The notes: generated from the letters alone by a model not told the origin. Positions 1 through 8,249 are shown, counted from the first letter of the stretch. The stretch: 51,090 nucleotides of DNA from CAZZNQ01 sp964655775 (GCA_964655775.1 CAZZNQ010000018.1:1-51090), one strand, 5' to 3'. A program made the numbers and translations.

Positions 1-24
1 TGGAGCTGCTCGACATAGAAGCGC

Positions 25-393
25 ATGGCCGGCGCCGTCAGCTCCGGCCGGAGGGGCTATGCGCTGGACCTGCTTTACGAGAACACCTCGCCCGAGAGTC
101 TCTACGCCGAACTGGACACCTACTGGGTTCAGCACGGCGGCGCCGATCCCACCGAATACATCCGGAAGCTCTCGGGCCGGATCAGCATACTGCACGTGAA
201 GGACATGGCCGACGACGAGGAACGCTCGTTCGCACCGGTCGGCAGCGGGATCCTCGACTGGCCCGCCATCCACGCCGCCTCGCAGGAGGCCGGCGTCGAC
301 TACTACTGCGTCGAGCAGGACCGATGCCAGGGCGATTCGCTGGACTGCGCCCGACAGAGCCGGAAGTTCCTGTCCGGGCTGCTGGGCGGATAG
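25..393 (+). CDS. Sugar phosphate isomerase/epimerase, C-terminal part (TIM barrel), 5' end missing or disrupted
   Basis: The readable 122 residues match the C-terminal half of the xylose isomerase-like TIM-barrel family. They contain an AELDTYWVQHGG stretch, an HVKDM metal/substrate-loop motif and a VEQDRC segment near the end. The family is usually about 260-300 residues, so the N-terminal half is absent. The reading frame has a stop at 16-18, just before the ATG at 25. In another frame the first bases read ELLDIE, which resembles the segment that normally precedes this region, so a one-base shift near 27-50 is possible. The substrate cannot be told. The fold call is confident; the start is not. 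Confidence 0.75.
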   Translation: MAGAVSSGRRGYALDLLYENTSPESLYAELDTYWVQHGGADPTEYIRKLSGRISILHVKDMADDEERSFAPVGSGILDWPAIHAASQEAGVDYYCVEQDRCQGDSLDCARQSRKFLSGLLGG

Positions 394-399
394 CGCGGC

Positions 400-1455
400 T
401 CAGTCGATGGTGAAATCGCGGTAGCGGTGCCGGCACGGCAGCCCCGGCGCGATGGAGAAACGCCCCTCGGCCGGAAGTGCAATGCCGGACCAGATGGTCG
501 CCCAGAAACCGCCGTCGGGTCCATCGTGGTCACCGGCGCAGATCGGCGCCTCGTGGTCCCGCAGAATGTCCGCCACGCCCTCCACCGTCACGCCCGCACC
601 CATGTCGTCGAGCAGTCCCTGTGCCCGCCTCACCCGGCGGGCGGATCTCTCTATGCTGTGCGGCCTGGCTATGCGGGCGCCCGGTCCCGCCGGTTCTTCC
701 AGCCGGCAGCCGTCGCCGCCTTCGGGCGGGCCGATGCGTTCGCCGCCTTGGGAGCAATTGGCGGCCACGATCACCCCATCCACCGGACGACGCACGCGCA
801 CCTCCCCCGGAGTCGCTTCGACCACGAGCGCCGACGACCGATCGACCAGCAGGTAGCTCATCGCCCGCAGGTGGCGCACCGACCCAAGGCGATCGGCCGC
901 CTCCGCAACCGTCTCGCATTCCTCGGATACAGCCTCGACAAGTATGCTCCACTGCACGCCCGGTAGCGCCACGGGCTCCGGTGGCAGGGAGGCGATGGCT
1001 ACGTAGAGGCCCGCCTCATTAAGGATGTCCGGACACCCGGACCAGTGGTGCGTGTAGCCGATGCGCCGCATGCCGGAGTCGGGCAGGTAGCGCTGAAGCT
1101 CGCACCAGCGCAGATCGGCGACGGCCCAGTCGTAGTTGCGCCCCACAATGGGGCCGGGCCCTGCGCATACAGACGGCAGCGCCGCCAGCATAGTGCAGCC
1201 ACCCAGGCGGCTTTCAAGCCGTGCGAAGTAGTACGCCTCCATCGCCTCGCGCGGGAAGCCGCCGCCCTCGATCAGCCCCTCGAACTCGCGCCCGCATGCG
1301 GGATGGAAGCGTTCTGCCGCAGCCCTGCAGCGTTTCACGAACTCCCGCGGCACAGACGGGGCGGCTGGAACCGGCAATCCGCGCGCCCGGCGTCCGCGCC
1401 ACAACCCGCGCCGGTAGTGGTCGCCGCGGATGATGGCCTCGCGTACTTCGCGCAT
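400..1455 (-). CDS. C45-type acyl-CoA:6-aminopenicillanic acid acyltransferase-like Ntn hydrolase
   Basis: The 351-residue protein resembles the C45/AAT family, which self-cleaves before a cysteine that becomes the N-terminal nucleophile. The likely nucleophile is Cys87 in an LGGC-TML context, followed by a GRNYDW motif and an ILNEAGL region as in the family. I chose the ATG at 1455 because further upstream this frame overlaps the preceding methyltransferase gene; the ATG lies 4 nt after that gene's stop, so the two are probably translated together. Family members hydrolyse or transfer acyl groups on small amides and peptides. The substrate here is unknown. It is the last gene of a four-gene minus-strand cluster and is convergent with the gene ending at 393. 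Confidence 0.8.
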   Translation of the reverse strand: MREVREAIIRGDHYRRGLWRGRRARGLPVPAAPSVPREFVKRCRAAAERFHPACGREFEGLIEGGGFPREAMEAYYFARLESRLGGCTMLAALPSVCAGPGPIVGRNYDWAVADLRWCELQRYLPDSGMRRIGYTHHWSGCPDILNEAGLYVAIASLPPEPVALPGVQWSILVEAVSEECETVAEAADRLGSVRHLRAMSYLLVDRSSALVVEATPGEVRVRRPVDGVIVAANCSQGGERIGPPEGGDGCRLEEPAGPGARIARPHSIERSARRVRRAQGLLDDMGAGVTVEGVADILRDHEAPICAGDHDGPDGGFWATIWSGIALPAEGRFSIAPGLPCRHRYRDFTID

Positions 1456-1459
1456 GGCG

Positions 1460-2026
1460 CTACCCCGGCTCCGGTGCATCGGGACAGTCGGTCGGCACGA
1501 TATGCAGCATCGCCTCCGGGTTCTTGCGAGGCCGATCGTGCGGAAGGCGAACGATGTCGCGGACGTGGATACCCATGTCGGACAGTTCGCCCACGGTCGA
1601 TTCCAGCACATCATCGAACCGTTCGTCTATGATGCGACCGCGTCGCACGGCTTCTGGCGGCGCTTCATACTGCGGCTTGAACAGCGAGAGGATGCGGCCC
1701 TCGGCCTTCGCCTGAGCCAGCGCGTTGGGCAGGATATGGCGCTGGCGCGTCCACCCGGCGTCGACCGTCACAACGTCGACCTTCTCCGGCAGCTCGACGT
1801 GCATTGCGTTGGTGCGCTCCATCACCACCACCCTGTCGTCCTGCCGCAGCTTCCACTCCAGCATGCCGTAGCCGGTGTCCACGGCGTAGACGCGCACGAC
1901 GCCCTCGTGCAGCATGCAGTCCGTGAAACCGCCGATGTTGCAGCCGAAGTCGGCCCCGACCTGTCCGACAAGGCAGACGCCCAGTCGGTCGATGGCGTAC
2001 TTCAGCTTCTCGCCGCCGATTCCCAC
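1460..2026 (-). CDS. TlyA/FtsJ-like SAM-dependent RNA methyltransferase
   Basis: The 188-residue protein has the hallmarks of the FtsJ-like Rossmann methyltransferase domain found in TlyA: a VGIGGEKLKYAID entry, a GADFGCNIGGFTDCML SAM-binding loop, a VYAVDTGYGML strand and a long lysine-containing FKPQYE motif late in the protein. It has no separate N-terminal S4 RNA-binding domain, so it is shorter than typical TlyA (about 240-270 residues). The start is uncertain. A GTG at 2026 has AAAGAG upstream, but conserved-looking residues (ETRYV) continue upstream to the preceding gene's stop at 2057. TlyA-type enzymes 2'-O-methylate rRNA cytidines. Location next to an isoprenoid synthase is common for tlyA genes. 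Confidence 0.75.
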   Translation of the reverse strand: MGIGGEKLKYAIDRLGVCLVGQVGADFGCNIGGFTDCMLHEGVVRVYAVDTGYGMLEWKLRQDDRVVVMERTNAMHVELPEKVDVVTVDAGWTRQRHILPNALAQAKAEGRILSLFKPQYEAPPEAVRRGRIIDERFDDVLESTVGELSDMGIHVRDIVRLPHDRPRKNPEAMLHIVPTDCPDAPEPG

Positions 2027-2056
2027 GTAACGGGTCTCTTTCGCGATGGCCGCCCC

Positions 2057-3067
2057 CTACTTCTTGCGTTCCACCATGTAGCGAACCAGCCCACGAAGGA
2101 ATGCGGTGCCCTCGACGGGCACGCGGTCTACGGACTCGAACGCCGCCTCCACCAGGCGGGCCGCCTCCTTCTTGGCAAAGGCGATACAGCCGAGTTCGTC
2201 GTAGAGCTCGCGGACGTAATCGACGTCCTCGTCGGTCGTCTCGCTCCGCGGTTTGCCCATGATTTCCAGCAGGCGCTCCCGCTGGCGGCCCCCGGCGGCG
2301 GTCAGGACGTGTGCGTAGAGTATGCTCGGTTTGCCCTCGCGGATATCATTGCCTATCACGCCGCCGCGCCCTTTGCCGGCGGTCAGGTCCAGGAGGTCGT
2401 CCCGTATCTGGAAGGCGGCCCCCATGCGCTCCCCCACCACCTGAAGAGCACCGGTGACCGACTCGTCGTGCCCGGCGATGATCGCCCCACCCACCATGCC
2501 CAGAGCCATGTAGCGCCCGGTCTTCAGGGTGACGATGCGCAGGTAGTCCTCGGTTGTCAGATCCTCGGCGCCCCGCAGGTTCAGGTCGTATGCCTGTCCG
2601 GCACAGGTGGCCCGCAGGGTCTCGGCGTAGTTGCTCACCAATCGCACCAATCGGGCATCGTCGACGGGCGACTTCAGCACCAGAGTGTTCGCCAGGCCGT
2701 ACATGAAATCGCCGACGTTGATGGCGTTGGCCACGCCGTACTTTACCCAGACGGTCGGGCGGTCGCGGCGGATGCGGTCGCCGTCTTCGATGTCGTCGTG
2801 GAGGAGCAGCGCGTTGTGGAGGAGCTCGACCGCTGCGGCGAAGTAGAGAGCGTCATTGGGGTCGCCGCCCAGTTCCTCGCACGTCAGCAGACAGATGGCG
2901 GGGCGCACGCGCTTGCCGCCGGTCTGCAAGTGGTACCAGATGGCGTCGCCGACGTAATCCTTGGCTTCCTGTGGCACCGCCTCGCGGAGCACCGGCTCGA
3001 TCCGCGCTCCCGCCTCCGCCAGTCGGCGCTCCCACTCCAAGACGCCTTTCGCCGCATCGTCTTGCAT
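2057..3067 (-). CDS. Polyprenyl (farnesyl/geranylgeranyl) diphosphate synthase
   Basis: The 336-residue protein is a trans-isoprenyl diphosphate synthase, a cytoplasmic Mg-dependent enzyme that condenses isopentenyl diphosphate with an allylic diphosphate. The first aspartate-rich motif is DDIED at about residues 91-95, the second is DDLLD at about 223-227, and a GGKRVRP substrate-binding stretch lies at about 50-56. Full length matches the family. Chain length cannot be assigned safely by eye. The gene starts 9 nt after the HAD phosphatase gene, so the two are likely co-transcribed and the phosphatase could act on a related or unrelated phosphate ester. Confidence 0.9.
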   Translation of the reverse strand: MQDDAAKGVLEWERRLAEAGARIEPVLREAVPQEAKDYVGDAIWYHLQTGGKRVRPAICLLTCEELGGDPNDALYFAAAVELLHNALLLHDDIEDGDRIRRDRPTVWVKYGVANAINVGDFMYGLANTLVLKSPVDDARLVRLVSNYAETLRATCAGQAYDLNLRGAEDLTTEDYLRIVTLKTGRYMALGMVGGAIIAGHDESVTGALQVVGERMGAAFQIRDDLLDLTAGKGRGGVIGNDIREGKPSILYAHVLTAAGGRQRERLLEIMGKPRSETTDEDVDYVRELYDELGCIAFAKKEAARLVEAAFESVDRVPVEGTAFLRGLVRYMVERKK

Positions 3068-3076
3068 GCCTGTCCC

Positions 3077-3934
3077 TCAGTCGTCGCTAAGCCCGAAAAC
3101 GCCCTCCAGCGCGCGGACGACGCCGTGTTCGTCGTTGGAGGTGGTTACCGCGTGGGCCGCCTCCTTCACCTGCGGTATGGCGTTGCCCATGGCGAACGAC
3201 AGCCCGACCGCCTCCAGCATCGCTATGTCGTTCACGTCGTCGCCGATGGCCACGACGCGGCTCGCCGGGATGTCCCAGCTATCCAGCAGCCACTTCAGCG
3301 CCCTCCACTTCGTGGAGCCGGCGCGGTGCACCTCCAAAGCAAGCTGGTCCGGTCCGTAGCGGTGCTGGAACATCGCCTCGACGATGCCGTCCTCGCCTAT
3401 GCCTTCCCGGATGTCCTTCTTCGCGTCGCGGACGCGCGCGGCGTGGTCCATCGTGAAGATAACGACGGGTTCCTCGTCAACGTCCGGGTAGGCGCCGTCG
3501 TACCACTCAAAGCAGCCGGGGTTGGCCTGCACGTAGTTCAGTCCCTCGGCACGCCCGCGGTCCGTCTCCCCCAGCATCATCTCCACCCCGCTGAGCGCCC
3601 TGTCGTAGAGCAGAAACGGCACGAGTCCGCCCTCGCGGTACAGATCCACGACACGGCGCGACAGCTCCAGCGGCATCGCGTCGGCGTAGAGGGTTCGCTC
3701 GTCGTCCGCGCGTTTCACCAGCCCTCCGCCGCAGCAGATGATCACCGACTGCTCGCAGCCGATCTCGCGCGCGACTTCGACCGTGTTCCGCCACCGACGC
3801 CCCGTGCACAGAACCACGTGCACGCCGCGCTCCTCCAGGTCCAGCAGGCATCGGCGCAGCTCATGCGTGACGCGGCCGGAACTGTCCAGCACCGTGCCGT
3901 CTATGTCCAACGCCACCAGTCGGTAATCGGTCAT
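3077..3934 (-). CDS. Cof-type HAD phosphatase
   Basis: The 285-residue protein has the HAD nucleophile motif DIDGTVLDS (Asp10 and Asp12), the Cof-type cap region in the middle and the C-terminal GDDVNDIAML metal-binding motif followed by AVGLSFAMGNA. This is the layout of Cof-like phosphatases, which remove phosphate from sugar phosphates or cofactor intermediates in the cytosol. It is the first gene of a minus-strand cluster with polyprenyl synthase, a methyltransferase and a C45 enzyme. A candidate promoter lies at 3976-4004. The substrate is unknown. Confidence 0.88.
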   Translation of the reverse strand: MTDYRLVALDIDGTVLDSSGRVTHELRRCLLDLEERGVHVVLCTGRRWRNTVEVAREIGCEQSVIICCGGGLVKRADDERTLYADAMPLELSRRVVDLYREGGLVPFLLYDRALSGVEMMLGETDRGRAEGLNYVQANPGCFEWYDGAYPDVDEEPVVIFTMDHAARVRDAKKDIREGIGEDGIVEAMFQHRYGPDQLALEVHRAGSTKWRALKWLLDSWDIPASRVVAIGDDVNDIAMLEAVGLSFAMGNAIPQVKEAAHAVTTSNDEHGVVRALEGVFGLSDD

Positions 3935-3975
3935 CGCGTCCGCGCAATCGGGGTCGAGACGTCCGGGGAGACTTC

Positions 3976-4004
3976 ACGTTATCCGATGCAGCCGCCGTTT
4001 TCAA
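3976..4004 (-). promoter_or_regulatory. Candidate sigma-70 promoter for the HAD/prenyl synthase cluster
   Basis: On the minus strand, TTGAAA (3999-4004) is separated by 17 nt from TAACGT (3976-3981), about 40 nt upstream of the HAD gene start at 3934. Confidence 0.5.
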
Positions 4005-4034
4005 CGTGTTAGGGCGTCGCCAAGGCCCGCGCCG

Positions 4035-4064
4035 TTGACAGGGTCGCGGGCTGCGGTTTACCAT
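4035..4064 (+). promoter_or_regulatory. Promoter of tRNA-Ser
   Basis: A perfect -35 box TTGACA (4035-4040) and a TACCAT -10 box (4059-4064), 18 nt apart, end 6 nt before the mature 5' end of the tRNA. Confidence 0.65.
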
Positions 4065-4070
4065 ACTCGC

Positions 4071-4165
<95 letters not shown>

Positions 4166-4202
4166 CCTCACGTGTCTGTCGCTCACCGCGCCGTTTCTCA
4201 CC

Positions 4203-4231
4203 TGTAACCTCAATCGGGCTGCGGGTATAAT
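4203..4231 (+). promoter_or_regulatory. Candidate promoter of the NDH-2-like/DoxX pair
   Basis: A perfect TATAAT (4226-4231) lies 17 nt after a weak -35 box TGTAAC (4203-4208), about 36 nt upstream of the ATG at 4268. Confidence 0.5.
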
Positions 4232-4267
4232 TGCACACTGTACTGCCGGATTCGCAAGGGGGCTCGA

Positions 4268-5461
4268 ATGGCGGCTGTGGTAACGGTGCTGGGCGGAGGC
4301 TTCGCCGGCCTTGCGGCGGTCGGTGAGCTGGTCAGGCTCGGCGGGAGCGACCTGACGGTTCGCCTGGTCGACCGCCGGGAGAACAGCGTGTTTGCCCCGC
4401 TCCTTCCCGACGCCGTCTCAACGCGCATCCGCACCGAGTGCATGCTCTATCCCCTGGCCGACCACTGCGCCCGGTTGGGTGTCGAGTTCGTCCACGCCAC
4501 CGTTCAGTCCGTCAATCGGTTGAGCGGCCGCGTCGAGACGGACGCAGGCACGCTGACCGGCGACGCCACGCTGATCTGCCTGGGCTGCGAGAACAACTAC
4601 CACGGCAGCGACGCCGCCCGTCGCCACGCCGTGGGACTCAAGACGGTCGAGGAGGCCCGTGCCATCCGCAACGCCGTGCTGAGTTACGCCGAGGCCATCG
4701 AGGGCGAACCGTCGGGTGAGGTCGGCCACATCGTTGTGGTGGGCGGTGGCTACACCGGCTTCGAAGCGGCCAGCCATGCCGCCTATCTCCTGAAGCGCAG
4801 GCTGGGGCTTCCGTACGACGAGATCGCCGAACGCTGCCCGATACGCATCGTGGAACTGGCGGACCGGGTGCTGGCAAACTGCTCGGACAACCTGGCTTCG
4901 CGCGCGCTGGAACTCATCGGCGAGTTCGGCATCGAGGTGCAAACCGGCTGCACCGTCGAGGACTTTATCGAATCTGGCGTGCGCCTCACGGACGGTACTT
5001 TTCTGGAAAACGCTACCGTGGTCTGGGCGGCCGGAGTGCGCGCCGGAGACGCCGTGGCAGGAATCGAGTCTCCCAAGGGACGCGGAGGAAGGCTGGAGGT
5101 GGACGACTACCTGCGCCTGCCCGGCAGCGCACGCGTGTTTGCAGCCGGTGACGTGGCAGCGGCCAGGGTGCCGGACAAGGAAGAGCCGCTGCGCATGGCG
5201 GTCCAGTTCTCACTGGCGGGCGGACGCAGGGCCGCGCAGAACGCCTGGCTCGGCCTGTGCGGTAAGGCGCTGAAGCCGTTCCGGCCGACCGACCTGGGCT
5301 ATGTGGTCCCGCTGGCGCCCGGGAAGGGCGCCGGATCCGTGCTGGGGCGCGAGATCGTGGGCCGGGCTCCAAGCTGGCTTCACTACCTGATGTGCTCGTA
5401 CCGATCGTGGGGATGGGGAAACCGTCTGAACGTTGCACGCGATTTCTTCTGCAGGAGGTAA
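4268..5461 (+). CDS. ndh: NDH-2-type FAD-dependent NADH:quinone dehydrogenase
   Basis: The 397-residue flavoprotein has two Rossmann dinucleotide motifs: LGGGFAGLAA near residue 8 for FAD and VVGGGYTGFEAA near residue 157 for NAD(P)H. A C-terminal VFAAGDVAA motif contacts FAD. This is the pyridine nucleotide-disulfide oxidoreductase fold of type II NADH dehydrogenases, which pass electrons from NADH to quinone at the inner membrane face without pumping protons. It is slightly shorter than typical NDH-2 (about 430), so the C-terminal membrane anchor may be reduced. DoxX follows after 3 nt, a pairing that suggests a shared quinone-linked redox function. Sulfide:quinone oxidoreductase is an alternative, but the typical extra cysteines are not evident. 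Confidence 0.8.
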   Translation: MAAVVTVLGGGFAGLAAVGELVRLGGSDLTVRLVDRRENSVFAPLLPDAVSTRIRTECMLYPLADHCARLGVEFVHATVQSVNRLSGRVETDAGTLTGDATLICLGCENNYHGSDAARRHAVGLKTVEEARAIRNAVLSYAEAIEGEPSGEVGHIVVVGGGYTGFEAASHAAYLLKRRLGLPYDEIAERCPIRIVELADRVLANCSDNLASRALELIGEFGIEVQTGCTVEDFIESGVRLTDGTFLENATVVWAAGVRAGDAVAGIESPKGRGGRLEVDDYLRLPGSARVFAAGDVAAARVPDKEEPLRMAVQFSLAGGRRAAQNAWLGLCGKALKPFRPTDLGYVVPLAPGKGAGSVLGREIVGRAPSWLHYLMCSYRSWGWGNRLNVARDFFCRR

Positions 5462-5464
5462 CCT

Positions 5465-5959
5465 ATGGCTGCTCAGGACGCCGCGAAGGGGGGATTCTGG
5501 AGATGGCTACTCGGCAACCGGGCGAGTGACTGCGCCCTGCGATACGCGCTGCTGCCGATAAGGCTGATGACCGGCGTGATCTTCTTCTGGCACGGCGCTC
5601 AGAAAGCGTTTGGCTGGTTCGGCGGGAACGGCTTTTCCGGGGTCGTGGAGAACCTGTCCAACATGCAGTTCCCGCTCCCCACGGTCATGGCATTGCTGCT
5701 GGTTCTTGCCGAGTTGGTGGGCGGGTTGATGCTGATCGTGGGCATCGTTCCCCGGTTCGCTGCCGGCGCGCTGGCCGTGGTGATGGTCGTGGCGCTCTGC
5801 ACGGCGCACAAGGGCGACCCGTTCGTCCAGACGCATTCGCAGCAGATGCTGTTGGCTGCAGCCGTCACGATCTTCATCGCGGGTGTGGGCAAGCCGGCGG
5901 TTCAGCCGAGTGAACCACCTCCGCCACCCCTCGCCCTGCCGGAACAGGAAGGCGAGTAG
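5465..5959 (+). CDS. DoxX family integral membrane protein
   Basis: The 164-residue protein has about four hydrophobic segments. They include a LLPIRLMTGVIFFWHGAQK segment near residues 28-46 and a central LLLVLAELVGGLMLIVGI stretch, both typical of DoxX/DoxD-like proteins. The C-terminus is proline-rich and hydrophilic. DoxX proteins are small membrane proteins linked to quinone-coupled redox reactions. The gene begins 3 nt after the NADH dehydrogenase-like gene, with the AGGAGG Shine-Dalgarno inside that gene's end, so the two are almost certainly co-translated. Its biochemical role here is not established. Confidence 0.85.
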   Translation: MAAQDAAKGGFWRWLLGNRASDCALRYALLPIRLMTGVIFFWHGAQKAFGWFGGNGFSGVVENLSNMQFPLPTVMALLLVLAELVGGLMLIVGIVPRFAAGALAVVMVVALCTAHKGDPFVQTHSQQMLLAAAVTIFIAGVGKPAVQPSEPPPPPLALPEQEGE

Positions 5960-5973
5960 CCGGATTAGACGGT

Positions 5974-7143
5974 TCAGACGGCGTCCAGCGCCTGTTGAAG
6001 GTCAACGATCAGATCGGCCTCCGGCTCGATGCCCGCCGAGAGTCGCACGGTGTTCAGCTTGACGCCGAAGGTCGTCCGCCGCTCCTCCGGCAGGTAGAGC
6101 ATCGTGGTCAGGTAGGGGATGCAGATGAGGCTCTCGGTGGCCCCGAGGCTCACCGCGTGCACGATGGTCTGCAGCGCCGAGATGAAGCTCTTGGCGTCTT
6201 CCTGCGTTTCGCCGACGTCGAAGGCCAGAACGCCCCCGAAGCCGCCGCTCATCTGGCGCACGGCGACCTCATGCCCCGGATCGCCCGGAAGGCCCGGATA
6301 GCAGATGCGCGGGACCTTCGGGTGATCGGCCAGGAAGCGGGCCATCGCCAGCGCGTTGTCGGACATCCGTTGCGTGCGCATCGGGAAGGTCTTCAGGCCC
6401 CGCTCCAGCAGCGACGCGCTGAACGCGTCCAGCGTGGTGCCCATCGCCTGCCGCGTGAACCACAGGTCGTTGTACAGCTCCTTAGTTCCGGCAATGGCGC
6501 CGGCCATCACGTCGTTGTGCCCGCCCAGCGCCTTCGTGGCGCTGTGGATGACCAGATCCGCACCCAGCGCCAGCGGCTTCTGGTGGTGCGGAGTCGCGAA
6601 GGTATTGTCCACCACCAGCATCGCCCCGACGCTGTCTGCCACTTTGCGGGCCGCGGCGATGTCGGCCACCTTGCACAGCGGGTTGCTGGGCGTCTCCAGG
6701 AAGATCATCTTGGTGTTCGGTTTCACGTACTCGGCCAGCCGGTCGCTGTCGTATGCGTCCATCCAGGTCACGTCTATGCCGAAGCGCTCCAACATCAGCG
6801 ACACCTTGTAGTTGCCGCCGTATACGTCGTGGAAGATGACCAGGTTGTCGCCCGTGCTGAGATAGGTGAGGAAGACCATGGTGCAGGCAGCCATTCCCGT
6901 CGTGCAGATCACGCAGTCCTCGGCCTCTTCCAGGCGGGCCACCGCGCGTTCGACGGAGCGCACGGTCGGGTTGTCGTCGCGGTGATAGGTGTAGCCGTCC
7001 ACCTCGCCGTCCTGAATCTGGCGCAGGACCTCGAAGGAGGCGTATTCGTAGTTGACGGCGTGCACGATGGGCGTGACCATCGGCCGGTTGCCGTAAGGCG
7101 TCAGCGGGTCCTGTGGCTTCGGCAGTTCGGAGTTGTTGTCCAC
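5974..7143 (-). CDS. Cys/Met metabolism PLP-dependent enzyme (cystathionine gamma-synthase / methionine gamma-lyase type)
   Basis: The 389-residue fold-type I PLP enzyme has an HSATKALGGHND motif in which Lys204 is the expected Schiff-base lysine. It also has a TPSNPLCKVAD segment, a VVDNTFATP strand and the YHRDDNPTV substrate-loop region. The family makes or breaks C-gamma-S bonds (cystathionine gamma-synthase, cystathionine lyases, methionine gamma-lyase). I cannot separate these by eye. I chose GTG at 7143 because AGGAG sits 7 nt upstream; longer readings upstream have no family similarity and run into the next gene. The gene has its own promoter and a palindrome at its probable start site. 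Confidence 0.88.
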   Translation of the reverse strand: MDNNSELPKPQDPLTPYGNRPMVTPIVHAVNYEYASFEVLRQIQDGEVDGYTYHRDDNPTVRSVERAVARLEEAEDCVICTTGMAACTMVFLTYLSTGDNLVIFHDVYGGNYKVSLMLERFGIDVTWMDAYDSDRLAEYVKPNTKMIFLETPSNPLCKVADIAAARKVADSVGAMLVVDNTFATPHHQKPLALGADLVIHSATKALGGHNDVMAGAIAGTKELYNDLWFTRQAMGTTLDAFSASLLERGLKTFPMRTQRMSDNALAMARFLADHPKVPRICYPGLPGDPGHEVAVRQMSGGFGGVLAFDVGETQEDAKSFISALQTIVHAVSLGATESLICIPYLTTMLYLPEERRTTFGVKLNTVRLSAGIEPEADLIVDLQQALDAV

Positions 7144-7209
7144 CGTCGGCTCCTGGTTCTGCTGCGGGCTCGGGTCAGCGTCCGAGGCAATGGCGACCGG
7201 CACTCGGAC

Positions 7210-7224
7210 TGCAGGAATCCTGCA
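7210..7224. promoter_or_regulatory. 15-bp perfect palindrome at the PLP-enzyme transcription start (candidate operator)
   Basis: TGCAGGA-A-TCCTGCA is a perfect inverted repeat with a single central base. It lies immediately downstream of the -10 box at 7225-7230, so it would cover the transcription start on the minus strand. A repressor site is the inference; no regulator gene is adjacent. Confidence 0.45.
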
Positions 7225-7253
7225 ACTGTACACACCGCGACCGGCGAATGCAA
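7225..7253 (-). promoter_or_regulatory. Candidate sigma-70 promoter of the PLP-enzyme gene
   Basis: On the minus strand TTGCAT (7248-7253) and TACAGT (7225-7230) are 17 nt apart, about 80 nt upstream of the GTG start at 7143. Confidence 0.5.
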
Positions 7254-7304
7254 GTTGAGGAGGCACGCCTCGGAATGCCCGATCCTGCGGGAATGCGGAG
7301 CCCG

Positions 7305-8219
7305 TCAGCCGATTACGCCCCATTCGGTCAGTATGGCGACCGTCTCCGGAAGCACCAGGCCGATCCCGCCGCCGTCCGCCACGGCGTCGGCGGCGTACTC
7401 CAGCGTGATTCGGCCGCGGAAGCCGCGCTCCAGCAGCATGTCCAGGAAGCCCCGCAGTAGGTCGGACTCGCGGGACACCAGCCTGTGGTCCACCCCATCA
7501 ACGACGTCGTGAAGGTGCACGTGCTCCACGCGCCGCAGGAAGTCCTCCGGGGGCGGCGGCTGCTGCCCGTGTCGCTCGAAGCTCAGGATGTAGTGCCCGG
7601 TGTCCCAGCACAGGCCCAGATCGCAGTCCGCGACCACCTCCAGAAGCTCACCGCAGGTGTCACCGATGCGGATCACGTTCTCCCCGGGCGCGGTGGGCAA
7701 CTGGTGCTCCACAACCACGCTCACGTCCCCCTGCAGCACGTTGGCGCCGCGCTCCAGCTCCGCGAAAAACATCTGGGAACGCCTGACCAGGTCACGGCGC
7801 ATCGTGGCTCGCCGCTCGGACGAGACGTTCTCGGAGTCGAAAACGAAGTCGGCCGGGTGCAGGTTGACGGCCACCTGCGCGCCGGAAGCGCGGGCGGCGG
7901 CTGTGGCGACCCGGAGCACCGGATCGACGCCCGGCTGCTGGTCGGGAGAATGGCCGAACCAGCCGGCATCGGTGTCCTTCGCATCCCGGCGCGGGTGGAG
8001 GGCTACGGCGAGCCCCGCCTCGCGGCAGGCGGCCGACTCCTCCTCCAGCAAGGGCAGCACCGAAGGCCCTGTCTCCAGGCCGAACTCACAGTAGCTGATC
8101 CCGCGCGCCCGGAAGAACGCGTAGGGATCACCCGCGAACGACGGCAGGCGCTCCGCGGCCAGACGGGCACGCCAGTCCAGCGGCAACGTGAAGCCGAGAA
8201 GCGGGACAGAATCGGCCAT
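7305..8219 (-). CDS. TIM-barrel sugar phosphate isomerase/epimerase
   Basis: The 304-residue protein has the xylose isomerase-like TIM-barrel pattern: an early ISYCEFGLE strand, a GLCWDTGHY metal-site region, a VEHVHLHDVVDG histidine/aspartate strand and a GRITLEYA strand near the end. These place divalent-metal ligands as in endonuclease IV/epimerase relatives. The substrate is unknown. The ATG at 8219 is preceded by GGAG at 7-nt spacing; a GTG two codons upstream is less well placed. The gene is transcribed in the same direction as the PLP enzyme, with a 161-nt gap that contains that gene's own promoter, so the two are probably separate units. Confidence 0.82.
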   Translation of the reverse strand: MADSVPLLGFTLPLDWRARLAAERLPSFAGDPYAFFRARGISYCEFGLETGPSVLPLLEEESAACREAGLAVALHPRRDAKDTDAGWFGHSPDQQPGVDPVLRVATAAARASGAQVAVNLHPADFVFDSENVSSERRATMRRDLVRRSQMFFAELERGANVLQGDVSVVVEHQLPTAPGENVIRIGDTCGELLEVVADCDLGLCWDTGHYILSFERHGQQPPPPEDFLRRVEHVHLHDVVDGVDHRLVSRESDLLRGFLDMLLERGFRGRITLEYAADAVADGGGIGLVLPETVAILTEWGVIG

Positions 8220-8249
8220 AGACACACTCCGAAGCAGGTGGTATCCCCC

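Noticed and set aside
1430..4012. An 860-codon open frame on the plus strand
   Set aside because: It runs antisense across the C45 gene's 5' end, the methyltransferase, prenyl synthase and HAD genes, which have clear family motifs. It is His/Val/Leu-rich low-information sequence, as produced opposite GC-rich genes.
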